Assembly (NCBI GenBank): GCA_047600805.1
Contig: JASGKG010000001.1
Span: 4,774,001 to 4,838,000, forward strand
From: JADKHC01 sp047600805
GTDB taxonomy: Bacteria > Verrucomicrobiota > Verrucomicrobiia > Opitutales > Opitutaceae
Length of the DNA stretch: 64,000 nucleotides
Reading direction: 5' to 3'
Under the pieces are notes generated by a model. It did not search any database and had not been told where the DNA came from. It saw only the letters and a program-made list of their open reading frames with translations. Of the stretch, positions 8,758 through 17,167 are shown in pieces (position 1 is the stretch's first letter; each line of letters starts with the position of its first letter). The position numbers were made by a program, and so were the translations under genes.

Positions 8758-9689
8758 GTGCGCCGACGAATACAGTTCTTGCCGATTCACAGATGGGCAT
8801 CTGGGCCGAAGGCCTGGCTCGGCGCTTGTCCTATCTGCAGACGTCGCTCGCTGAAGAAACCGTGGAAGCGCGTGAGGCCCGTCTCGGCGAGGAGATTTCG
8901 CGCGCGCTACAACCGATCTCCGGAAACAAACGCCGTGCTTATCTCGACGCCTTGGCGGAACGTTTTCCCACGTGGCAGATGGCGACGGTGAGTTTCGACT
9001 CTGCCGGTTCCGCGCCGACGCCGCAGACGCCCGACGAACTCGTCACGGCGCTTTGCGCCGTCGCTCCGCAACTCACTCCGGAACGCCGCGCGAGCATCGC
9101 GGAACGGTTGGCAAAAGTTTGCGTGGTCAAAGAGACGGGTCGTGTCGTCGACGGTGTGGCGCTCACGGAAATTCAAAAGTGCCTAAAACTTTCACCGTCC
9201 GAAAACATCGACCCGCAGCGTCTCGGACGGTTGTTTGCGTTGCTGGCCGACATGGCGGCAATTTTGGATCAATTGACTTGGAGCGTATGGCGTACGATTG
9301 CGCCACGTTCAGCGCTTCGGCGTGATCACATGGTGCCCGAGCTCCGCGTGTTGATGAAACGCTCGTTGGCCGGCGAGTCGGAAACCTCCTCGACGCAGGT
9401 TTACCAACAGATCGAGAAAACACGCCAGTTGCTCTCGGCCTTGCTGGCTTCGCTCGACGCGGTGGGCCGCGGTTTCGCGCAATCGTTCCAGATGCATTAT
9501 TCGCCAGAAGCGATCCGCGAAGTGGTGCGTGCCGAAGGCAAACCCGGCCTTTTTGACAACCCCGACGCCCGTGCCTGGCAACGCTACACCGAGCGCACCG
9601 CGCCGCTCACGGTGAGCTCGATCGAGACCGATATCCGGGAGCATTTGGTTCGGCTCACGGAAGAGCTCGCCCGCGGCGAAAACCGGTAA
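8754..9689 (+). CDS. T6SS-associated protein of unknown function, TagH/Fha C-terminus-like
   Basis: This 311-aa soluble, mostly helical protein begins with a four-base ATGA overlap on clpV and ends 31 bp before tssK, so it belongs to the secretion operon. I do not recognise it with certainty. The last ~130 residues (LTWSVWRTIAP, LLSALLASLDAVGRGFAQSFQMHYSPEAI, ARAWQRYTERT) recall the helical C-terminal domain of T6SS FHA proteins (TagH), but no FHA domain precedes it here. A TssA-type cap protein, otherwise missing from the window, is the main alternative. No membrane segment or signal peptide was seen. Function is unassigned; a scaffold or regulatory role is inference. Confidence 0.6.
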   Translation: MSAPTNTVLADSQMGIWAEGLARRLSYLQTSLAEETVEAREARLGEEISRALQPISGNKRRAYLDALAERFPTWQMATVSFDSAGSAPTPQTPDELVTALCAVAPQLTPERRASIAERLAKVCVVKETGRVVDGVALTEIQKCLKLSPSENIDPQRLGRLFALLADMAAILDQLTWSVWRTIAPRSALRRDHMVPELRVLMKRSLAGESETSSTQVYQQIEKTRQLLSALLASLDAVGRGFAQSFQMHYSPEAIREVVRAEGKPGLFDNPDARAWQRYTERTAPLTVSSIETDIREHLVRLTEELARGENR

Positions 9690-9720
9690 ACCGCAATTTT
9701 AAAACTTCACGTATCACATC

Positions 9721-11082
9721 ATGAGTCCACAACTTCATTGGCACGAAGGCCTTTTTCTCCTCCCGCATCACCTGCAACATTTGCAGCACGGTCTGACCGA
9801 AGAGATCGCCGAAGTGCGGCGTTTAAGCCTGCCGAAGGCTTACGGCGTTTGGGAGGCGACGGTTTCACACGACGAGTTGTCGAACTACCGTTTGCGTTTC
9901 GATACGCTGAAAGCCGTAATGCCGTCCGGCCTGGTGGTCTCCGCGTTTCAGAACGCTGATTTGCCCGATCTGGACTTGAAGCCGCTTTTCGCGACAGGGG
10001 AAACGTCGTTCCTGATTTCGTTGGCGGTGCCGCTTTGGCAGAGTAAACGAGCGAATGCGTTCGAAATTGGCGCGCATGTCGACCCGCGCGTGAAACTGAT
10101 GTACGCGCCGCGCGAGACGACGCTGTTCGATGAGAACACCGGCGAAAATCCGAAGCCCGTTTTTATGCGCCGTCTCAACGCGCGTCTGATCATCGACCGC
10201 GAAGATCGCTCCGACATCGAAGTGATCCCGCTCATCCGCATCCTCCGTGTTGCCGGTGAAAATCTGGGCACGCCGCGCATCGATGTCGAATTTGTACCGC
10301 CGAGCCTGTTTCTCGAAAGCTCGTCTTTGCTGCACAAAAAAGTCCGCGATCTGGTGAATCAAATCGAAGCGAGCTGCAAAGAGCTCAGCGTGATTCTTAC
10401 GCGCGGTGGTTTCACGCTGGAGACGATTCGCGGCGTCCAGTTTGAACAACTCCTCCGTTTCCGCACGATGCGGCGAGCCGTTGCCCGCCTGACGGCGCTC
10501 TTGGATCTGGGAAAAGTTTCGCCTTTCGCCTGGCATTTGGAGTTGCGCGGACTCTATGCGGAATTGACCGCGCTCCATCCCGAGCGCAGCGATTACGAAT
10601 CGGCGTACTACGATCACGACGATCTTGCGCGCACGTTCAACGACATCGATGTCCGTATCCGTGCGCTTCTGAAGAGTGCGGCGGGGGCGAGCTTCCTGCG
10701 GCTCGATTTTACGACGGAAGACACGCACCTTGCGGCGGTTTTGACGGAGGAACATCTTACCCGTCCGATCGAATACTACCTCGCGATCAAATCGAAACTG
10801 GACCCGCGCGAAATCATTCGACTCGTCGAAGATCCCGACCAGTTCAAGTTCATGCCGCGCAGTTTGGCCAATCGCGCCGTTCGCGGGATGGTCCTCAAAG
10901 AAGAGCGCGTTGCACCGCTGCAACTTCCGGCGCAGCCCGGCCTCACGTATTTCAAGTGCATCCGTCCGGATAGCGCGCGCATTTGGCAGCAGATCCAGAT
11001 GGAGAAGTCGGTGATCATTCGCTGGCCGAACATGGCGGCGTCCGACCTGCAAGTCACCCTTTACATGACGGTAGCAAGCTAA
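9721..11082 (+). CDS. tssK: T6SS baseplate-membrane adaptor TssK (ImpJ/VasE)
   Basis: TssK trimers connect the TssF-TssG wedges to the TssL-TssM membrane complex. The 453-aa protein has the unmistakable family start (QLHWHEGLFLLPHHLQ), the middle ESSSLLHKKVRDLVNQIE segment, and a C-terminal YFKCIRPDSARIWQQIQ. The shoulder domain resembles receptor-binding proteins of phages and binds the sheath-baseplate side, while the C-terminal head binds TssL and TssM. It is followed directly by tssL (15-bp gap) and tssM, the usual order. Confidence 0.96.
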   Translation: MSPQLHWHEGLFLLPHHLQHLQHGLTEEIAEVRRLSLPKAYGVWEATVSHDELSNYRLRFDTLKAVMPSGLVVSAFQNADLPDLDLKPLFATGETSFLISLAVPLWQSKRANAFEIGAHVDPRVKLMYAPRETTLFDENTGENPKPVFMRRLNARLIIDREDRSDIEVIPLIRILRVAGENLGTPRIDVEFVPPSLFLESSSLLHKKVRDLVNQIEASCKELSVILTRGGFTLETIRGVQFEQLLRFRTMRRAVARLTALLDLGKVSPFAWHLELRGLYAELTALHPERSDYESAYYDHDDLARTFNDIDVRIRALLKSAAGASFLRLDFTTEDTHLAAVLTEEHLTRPIEYYLAIKSKLDPREIIRLVEDPDQFKFMPRSLANRAVRGMVLKEERVAPLQLPAQPGLTYFKCIRPDSARIWQQIQMEKSVIIRWPNMAASDLQVTLYMTVAS

Positions 11083-11097
11083 CCGGGAGCCAGAGCC

Positions 11098-11808
11098 ATG
11101 ACGCTGATCGAACTTTGTGAACCGCTTTTCAATTACGTGTGCCGCCTCAACCGGCTCGCGCGCTCCGGCCAGCCCACGGACTTCGATATCGTGCGCACTG
11201 AGATACGCGAGTTGATGACCAAGGCAGCCGAAGCCTCTCGTGATAACCCCGGCCTCGCGGAGCAGTACAAAAAGGTCGAGCTCTCGTTGATCTTCTTCAT
11301 CGACTCTGTAATTGCGGAGAGCTCCTTGCCGTTCGCTGCGAATTGGAACCAGCGACGGCTCGCTTACGAGCGCAACGAACTCGCGGGCGATGAAAAGTTC
11401 TTTGATATCATCGACGAAACGCTCGCGCAGCAAGGACCGGAGGCCGATGAACGACTGGCGGTTTACTACACTTGCATTGGTTTGGGTTTCACGGGTTGGT
11501 ATCAGCTTCAGCCGGAGTACCTGCGCAAAAAAATGCGACAAATCGCCCAGCGCATCACCAGCTACATCGAGCCGGATGAACAAAGCTTGGTGACGCCGGA
11601 TTCCTACCAGCACACAGATACGACAAACCTGCCGCTACCGGTAAGCGAGAGCCTGACCCCGCTGGTTCTTGTGATCGTTGGGCTCGTCGTGCTCGTCGGC
11701 GGGCTAAATTTCTACCTTTTCAAGCGATCCTCCTCCGATATTCAGCAGGCGCTCACGACGATTGTTGAGCACGACCAAGTGCGCAAAGGGGCGTCGACAC
11801 ATCGTTAA
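11098..11808 (+). CDS. tssL: T6SS inner-membrane protein TssL (DotU/ImpK)
   Basis: TssL is a C-tail-anchored inner-membrane protein whose cytoplasmic hook binds TssK and TssE. The 236-aa product starts with the family LIELCEPLFNYVCRLNRLAR helix, carries YKKVELSLIFFIDSVIAES and YYTCIGLGFTGWY, and has a single transmembrane helix near residues 186-208 (TPLVLVIVGLVVLVGG), followed by a short periplasmic tail. No OmpA-like peptidoglycan-binding domain is fused, unlike long TssL variants. It sits between tssK and tssM with gaps of about 15 bp on each side. Confidence 0.93.
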   Translation: MTLIELCEPLFNYVCRLNRLARSGQPTDFDIVRTEIRELMTKAAEASRDNPGLAEQYKKVELSLIFFIDSVIAESSLPFAANWNQRRLAYERNELAGDEKFFDIIDETLAQQGPEADERLAVYYTCIGLGFTGWYQLQPEYLRKKMRQIAQRITSYIEPDEQSLVTPDSYQHTDTTNLPLPVSESLTPLVLVIVGLVVLVGGLNFYLFKRSSSDIQQALTTIVEHDQVRKGASTHR

Positions 11809-11822
11809 ACGAAAGATCCTCC

Positions 11823-14800
11823 ATGTGGCAAAAATGGTTACGTCTCCCTCTCGCGATTAGAATTCTTATCATCGTCTTGGCGCTGCTCATTGTTTTGGGC
11901 ATTGTGGCTTTGATCGATCGACGAGCTGTGTGGTTTGTGCTCGGTGGCATCCTCTTTGTTGGGCTGCTGCTCGGTGGCTTCCTGCTTTACAAGAGCTGGA
12001 AAAAGAAACGCGCTAGCCAGGCATTCAACACTAGCCTCGATCGCGCGAATATATATGCGAGCTCGGTTTCAGATCCATCGCAACGCGCGCGTTTGACCGA
12101 TTTGCGCGAGGTCTTTGAGAAAGGACTCAAGGCGTTTTCCGATGCCGGCAAAAATCTCTACAGTTTACCCTGGTATCTTGTTTGCGGCGAACCAGGTTCC
12201 GGGAAAACCGAAACCATTCGCCATAGCAACGTCGGTTTTCCTCCGGGCCTGCAGGATGAAATGCAGGGCGTGGGGGGCACGATTAACATGCACTGGTGGT
12301 TTACGAATCACGCGGTGCTGTTGGATACCGCTGGGAAAATGCTTTTCCACGAGGCGCAGCCGGGCGCGACTTCGGAGTGGCTAGAATTTCTGAAGCTGCT
12401 GAAAACGCATCGGAAAAATTGCCCGATCAACGGACTTTTGTTGGTAATCCCGGCGGAGAGTTTGCTGAAGGACAGCCCGGACGAGATTCAGCGGAAAGCC
12501 GGCCGTATCGTGCGGCAGCTGGAGCAGATTCAGAAAGTGCTCGATGTACGTTTCCCGGTGTTCGTGTTGATCACGAAATGCGATTTGATCTACGGTTTCC
12601 GCGAGTTCTTTGCGAGCGTCAACGATCCGCAGATGCAGCAGCAGATGTTGGGTTGGTCGAATCCGGAGCCGCTCGATGTGCCGTTCCGCCCCGACCTAGT
12701 GACATCGTTTATCGATTCAGTTACGGCCCGCTTTCGCAAACGTCGGTTGCTGCTAATGCGCGATCCCGTTCCGGCTGCGGCCGGTGGCCGTCGTCTCGAT
12801 GAAGTGGATTCGTTCTTCGATTTTCCGGCGAGCGTGGAGGCGATCACTCCGCGCCTGAAACAGTACCTCGACGTTGTCTTCGTATCCGGAGAGTGGACAC
12901 AAAAGCCGCTGTTTTTGCGCGGCATCTATTTCACGTCGGCTTTGATCGAAGGCAAAGCGCTCGACGTCGAACTGGCGAGTGCTTTGGGAATTCCGGTCGA
13001 TCATTTGCCCGATCAAAAATCTTGGGATCGCAACCGTTCGTTCTTCCTAAGAGATCTTTTCATGCAAAAGATTTTTTGCGAAAAAGGACTGGTCACGGAT
13101 GCGTCGGACACGCGAGCGATCGTGCGACGGCGCTATACGATTCTCGGTGCAGTTGCGGCCGCGGGCGTGGCGCTGCTGATGCTGGTTTCGTGGCTCGGCG
13201 CGTCGGCGCTGAAAAACAGCGTTGTTTCGGAATTGGCTTATTGGGAAACCGCGGCGGACGGCTGGAGCGGAGACCGCTGGCACCCGATCGTCACGCCCGG
13301 CAAAACGGCTGGCGAGTGGCACTATGCCGGAAACGAAAACGTGCAGGTGGGGCGCAAGAATGCCTCTATCGTAAATTTCCACGACGAACTTGAGAAACTC
13401 GCGAGTCGCGACATTTCCGTACCGTGGATTTTCAAGCCGATGGAAAGCATGGTGGTAGGCTTGGATGAGAAACGCCGTCAGGCGCAGAAGATTCTTTTTG
13501 AGCGCAGTGTCGTCGAGCCGTTGGTCAGCTCCGTGCGGAGCACACTTTTGGATCCGAGCGTAGGTTGGGACGACATCAACTCGGAGCGCATGGCGTTGCT
13601 GCTGAAACTGGAGGGTATGATCAACCAGCGGTCCGCTAGCGGGAAATTGATCGGCGTTGAAGCACGCATGGATCCCGACTATTTCTTCCACGCCACGCTT
13701 CAGCCTTGGCTGGGGATGACACCTGTGCCGCACGAGTTGGTTCGTGTATTTGACGCGACTCTACAGAAGTCAGGGCGCGGCCCTTGGCCGGCTGCTTGGC
13801 TCTCCGCCGGTCGGTCGTTCGAGGAAAATCGGCCGATCTCCCAAGGTTGGGTTACACTCACCAACGCCGTGCGCAATGTTCGCGCCGACCAACAGGCTGG
13901 CGTCGACTTGATTCGGCACACGCGTGTAGCCGTCGAACTGCATCTGACGCGTGAGAAAAATTTTATCCGCGCGGTTCATGCGCACGGTGACAACGACCAC
14001 TGGCAAAACGAAGTGGATACTACTTTCGACGAAATGTCCGCGAGCCGCAGCACGGTTGAGGAAATGCTCAATCGCACAGCAGCGCTGGACGGAATGCCGT
14101 CGAGTCTGTTCACACTCAAGAGCGCTTACCAAGCGATGTTTGAACATGCACGCGAGCGCAGTCGTGCCGCCGCTCGAGCGATCGCGGCGGCCTGTGTCGA
14201 TCCATCGGATGGAGACCGCAAGGCGCAACGCCCGCCCGAGCTGCCGCTCTTTATCGAGATTCGCCGCCGCCTCGCCGATGTCGATAAAGCGATCGAGGAC
14301 GCCTACCAAGAGTCGTTAACACCCGGCGAGATGAGCAGCATTCCCAAGCTCGACATGGAGGCCACCGTCCCGGCTGCCGGAACGTCGGACCGCGTGTATT
14401 CTTACCGATTCGGAGTGTTTCGGGATGTGCTCGCCCAAATGTATGTTCGCACTGAAAGCACGGCCAATTTGGTCGGGCGGCTGAACAACGCTTTCTCAGA
14501 ACAACAAGCGGCACTGAGTGCGATCAATGGGCGCGCGATGAAGTACGAAGGGGAATTGCGTGCGGATTTCACGCGCACAGCATCGCTGCTTGTGCGTCGT
14601 GCGAGCACCGACGGTCCGATCAATCTCGTTGATAAATACTCGCGCGAGTTCGAACAGCTGCTGGTGACGAAGGCGGGCTTCCCGATCATACGTGGAGCTG
14701 GCGGCATGAAAGAAGCGCAGATGCGTGAGTTGTTCGGGGATCTGCAAAACGCGGCTGCGGACGGCAAAGTTGAAAACGTTCCTGAGTCGGCAAAAACGGT

Positions 14801-15305
14801 CTATGCACGGCTTGCCGCGCGCATCAATCAGGTCACGGGCTTCGTCAGAGCCGTTGCCAAGCCGACCGGGCAAGGCGCGATGGTCAAGGTGAGTGTCGCG
14901 AGTCTGTCTGATCAGCGGCGCTTGCTGGAGAAAATTGCCCCTAGCTTGTCGTTCGCCGATGCGTTTGCGGGGAATCGTTTTCGCACGCTGCGATTCGGCG
15001 ACAAGGCCGTGCGCACACAAGCGGCGACCGCTGCGGAAATCACCACCGTGATCGGTTCAGAGCAGATGCCCGAGCTGGAATTCTTCATGGGGGCGGAGAC
15101 GAAGCCGAAAGGCGACGCCCGCGCCTCCGTTTCAGGGAACTGGGGGCCTCTTCGCTTGATCGGGCAGGAAAAGAACTGCATGCCGCTCGATGGCGGTAAG
15201 ACGTGGTTGTGCCCTGTCGAGATCATTTCAGGGGAGTCACGGACTTACTTCGTTCTGAGTCTCCAATTTGAGCAACCCGTCCCGACGGTCGACCAATGGC
15301 CGTGA
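11823..15305 (+). CDS. tssM: T6SS inner-membrane protein TssM (IcmF/VasK)
   Basis: TssM spans the periplasm and forms the channel of the T6SS membrane complex with TssL and the TssJ lipoprotein. The 1160-aa protein has two N-terminal transmembrane helices (about 12-31 and 35-56), a cytoplasmic NTPase-like domain with Walker A GEPGSGKT (122-129), a third membrane helix near 438-460 (ILGAVAAAGVALLMLVSWLG), and a long periplasmic C-terminal part. Length and order match IcmF proteins. It is followed 24 bp later by tagF. Confidence 0.95.
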   Translation: MWQKWLRLPLAIRILIIVLALLIVLGIVALIDRRAVWFVLGGILFVGLLLGGFLLYKSWKKKRASQAFNTSLDRANIYASSVSDPSQRARLTDLREVFEKGLKAFSDAGKNLYSLPWYLVCGEPGSGKTETIRHSNVGFPPGLQDEMQGVGGTINMHWWFTNHAVLLDTAGKMLFHEAQPGATSEWLEFLKLLKTHRKNCPINGLLLVIPAESLLKDSPDEIQRKAGRIVRQLEQIQKVLDVRFPVFVLITKCDLIYGFREFFASVNDPQMQQQMLGWSNPEPLDVPFRPDLVTSFIDSVTARFRKRRLLLMRDPVPAAAGGRRLDEVDSFFDFPASVEAITPRLKQYLDVVFVSGEWTQKPLFLRGIYFTSALIEGKALDVELASALGIPVDHLPDQKSWDRNRSFFLRDLFMQKIFCEKGLVTDASDTRAIVRRRYTILGAVAAAGVALLMLVSWLGASALKNSVVSELAYWETAADGWSGDRWHPIVTPGKTAGEWHYAGNENVQVGRKNASIVNFHDELEKLASRDISVPWIFKPMESMVVGLDEKRRQAQKILFERSVVEPLVSSVRSTLLDPSVGWDDINSERMALLLKLEGMINQRSASGKLIGVEARMDPDYFFHATLQPWLGMTPVPHELVRVFDATLQKSGRGPWPAAWLSAGRSFEENRPISQGWVTLTNAVRNVRADQQAGVDLIRHTRVAVELHLTREKNFIRAVHAHGDNDHWQNEVDTTFDEMSASRSTVEEMLNRTAALDGMPSSLFTLKSAYQAMFEHARERSRAAARAIAAACVDPSDGDRKAQRPPELPLFIEIRRRLADVDKAIEDAYQESLTPGEMSSIPKLDMEATVPAAGTSDRVYSYRFGVFRDVLAQMYVRTESTANLVGRLNNAFSEQQAALSAINGRAMKYEGELRADFTRTASLLVRRASTDGPINLVDKYSREFEQLLVTKAGFPIIRGAGGMKEAQMRELFGDLQNAAADGKVENVPESAKTVYARLAARINQVTGFVRAVAKPTGQGAMVKVSVASLSDQRRLLEKIAPSLSFADAFAGNRFRTLRFGDKAVRTQAATAAEITTVIGSEQMPELEFFMGAETKPKGDARASVSGNWGPLRLIGQEKNCMPLDGGKTWLCPVEIISGESRTYFVLSLQFEQPVPTVDQWP

Positions 15306-15329
15306 TCAGAACCTAACCAGCGTGACGAA

Positions 15330-16442
15330 ATGAAATTTTTCTCAGATTTCTTGAATGAAGACTGGTCGGATCGCCCGGCCGGCCCGCGCATTTATCTCGG
15401 AGCTTTCGGCAAGCATCCGGGCTGGAATGATCACTTTGACGTCGGCCTTGAAACCGAATCACTCGTGGTAGCCAAACAGATTGTCTATCAGCAAGGGATT
15501 CGCGCGGAAATCGAATCGCAGACGTGGGAAAAGCTGGCGGAGGCTGATCGTCTTCCCGGATTCGACCACTGGTTCCTCTGGTTAAGACCGCGTGAGTGCC
15601 TGCTCGGTTATCTTTGGTCGTCCCGCGACGGCAAGGGGCGAAGCCTGTACCCTTTGACCCTCTGTGCGCATATCGTCGACCTGCCGATCAGTTGGGTTTG
15701 GACATCGGTTGTGCCGGCTTTCGAGTACTTGTTCGCGGCGTTGAAAGCGGCGAGCACGTCCGGGCGCGTTGTTTCGACGGTGGCGGAAGCACTCGATGGC
15801 TTGCGGGCGCAGCATCCGGAAGCTGCTGCGCGCGAGGCTGCCGGTTTTGTGGGCACCGCCGGGCTGGCGTCATTGGCCGAGGTGCTTCGCGGCGACTCCA
15901 TGATGTTGTATCCGGTTTACCACGACATCGTGGAACGGCTTAGTCCTTTTGCTCCGGGGGCTTTAAACTTTAAGTCAGTTTCCCATTCCCCGCGCGCCCA
16001 AGCCCTCCGCTTGCCGGCCATCAACGGATCCGTCGCTGAAACCATCAATGCCTGGTCGGGTTTTCTGATGAGCGAGCTCGACCCAGGGATGCCGTTGCTG
16101 GCGATCATGCCGACCGGGGGTACTTGGGCTGATTTTATCGTCGGTCAGCCAACGGGCGGAGATCTTTTTAGGATTCGCGCTGGGACCAAACACGTGCCGT
16201 TCGCCACAGACCAATCGCGCAAACCGACGCCGCGTTTGGAGCCGATCGTCACGCAAAAGCTCGCAGAACTCGAAACGGCACACTTGCCGCAAACATCGGT
16301 TTTTAACGGCCAGTCCTCACTCCGAAACCTCGCTGACGCTGTAGCTCGGCTCGAAGGCGCACGCGGCAGCGGAAAGGGATTATTCTGGCGGCTCTTCGGC
16401 GCCTCCAAGCCACGTTCCTTCCATGTCTTTGCAGGAGATTAA
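15330..16442 (+). CDS. tagF: TagF-family T6SS regulator (ImpM-like)
   Basis: TagF (ImpM) proteins are cytoplasmic negative post-translational regulators of T6SS assembly in Pseudomonas. The N-terminal motif is IYLGAFGKHPGWNDHFDVGL, a variant of the usual GxxGKxPxxGDF pattern. It is followed by FLWLRPRECLLGYLWSS and DGKGRSLYPLTLCAH, the conserved GRxGR.YPL block. The 370-aa length exceeds plain TagF (~220 aa), so the C-terminal ~150 residues are an extension without a domain I recognise. No PppA-type phosphatase is fused. The gene lies between tssM and the GYF-like membrane protein, with a 2-bp gap to the latter. Confidence 0.75.
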   Translation: MKFFSDFLNEDWSDRPAGPRIYLGAFGKHPGWNDHFDVGLETESLVVAKQIVYQQGIRAEIESQTWEKLAEADRLPGFDHWFLWLRPRECLLGYLWSSRDGKGRSLYPLTLCAHIVDLPISWVWTSVVPAFEYLFAALKAASTSGRVVSTVAEALDGLRAQHPEAAAREAAGFVGTAGLASLAEVLRGDSMMLYPVYHDIVERLSPFAPGALNFKSVSHSPRAQALRLPAINGSVAETINAWSGFLMSELDPGMPLLAIMPTGGTWADFIVGQPTGGDLFRIRAGTKHVPFATDQSRKPTPRLEPIVTQKLAELETAHLPQTSVFNGQSSLRNLADAVARLEGARGSGKGLFWRLFGASKPRSFHVFAGD

Positions 16443-16444
16443 CC

Positions 16445-17167
16445 ATGCCCATGCTCCAAAACGGTAAATATCAAATCGCTACGCCCGGACAATCGTCCCG
16501 GCCGATGTCGCTTTCCGAAATCAACCTTGGCTTGGCCAGTGGTGAAGTCATGCCGGACGACCAATATTGGTTCAAAGGCATGCCGCGGTGGGAAAAGGTT
16601 CGGGATCTTCCGGGCGTGATTCTGCCGCCGACACCTAAGGCGCGTGTTTCCACGGGCGCTGCGGCCGCGGCGCATCCGTTTGAAACGAAAACCGCCGCTA
16701 CGATGACGACCCGCGGTTCCGGCCCGTCTGGCACGCTTTCATTTTGGTCGCAACCGGAGCACCGGCCCCGGCTTTCCGTTTGGTCTCCGACCGTTTATCT
16801 GTGGTTGTCCCTTTTCTTCACCCCTTTGACTGGAACGGTGTTAGTTGCCAAAAACCATCGTGCAACCGAAGAAACGATCTGGCGCCCGATTGCTTGGTTC
16901 TGGGTAGTGTTTTGGACCCTATTTATTGCCGCCGCGGTCTCGCTCTATTTTGCGGCCGTTCCGTGTGGCACTCTGGTGCAGTGGGGAATTGGTTATGGCG
17001 TCCTCTTGGTGATGTGGTATTTCACCTGCGCATTACCCCACGGCAATTTTCTCCGGGCCCGCAGTTTTGAAGCGGGCTGGCGCCGAGATTGGGGCAAGCC
17101 GCTCGGATTCGGTTTCCTCGCCTGGGTGGTGGTCGCGACGGTTTATCTGCTCACACGCCAATCATGA
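16445..17167 (+). CDS. GYF_2-like (DUF4339) domain membrane protein in the T6SS operon
   Basis: The first ~60 residues fit a GYF_2/DUF4339 adaptor domain: GKYQIATPG, then PMSLSEINLGLASGEVMPDDQYWFKGMPRWEKVRDLPG. A low-complexity linker leads to four predicted membrane helices between ~105 and 237 (VYLWLSLFFTPLTGTVLVA; WFWVVFWTLFIAAAVSLYF; GIGYGVLLVMWYFTCAL; GFLAWVVVATVYLL). GYF-like domains usually bind short proline-rich peptides, so this is probably an inner-membrane adaptor. It starts two bases after tagF and overlaps the next gene by four bases (ATGA), so it is co-translated with the T6SS. It is not a known core subunit. Confidence 0.75.
   Translation: MPMLQNGKYQIATPGQSSRPMSLSEINLGLASGEVMPDDQYWFKGMPRWEKVRDLPGVILPPTPKARVSTGAAAAAHPFETKTAATMTTRGSGPSGTLSFWSQPEHRPRLSVWSPTVYLWLSLFFTPLTGTVLVAKNHRATEETIWRPIAWFWVVFWTLFIAAAVSLYFAAVPCGTLVQWGIGYGVLLVMWYFTCALPHGNFLRARSFEAGWRRDWGKPLGFGFLAWVVVATVYLLTRQS

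Noticed and set aside
9865..11613. 582-codon - strand ORF opposite tssK and tssL
   Set aside because: It is a shadow of the GC-rich codon use of tssK and tssL, has no family pattern, and the + strand genes are certain.
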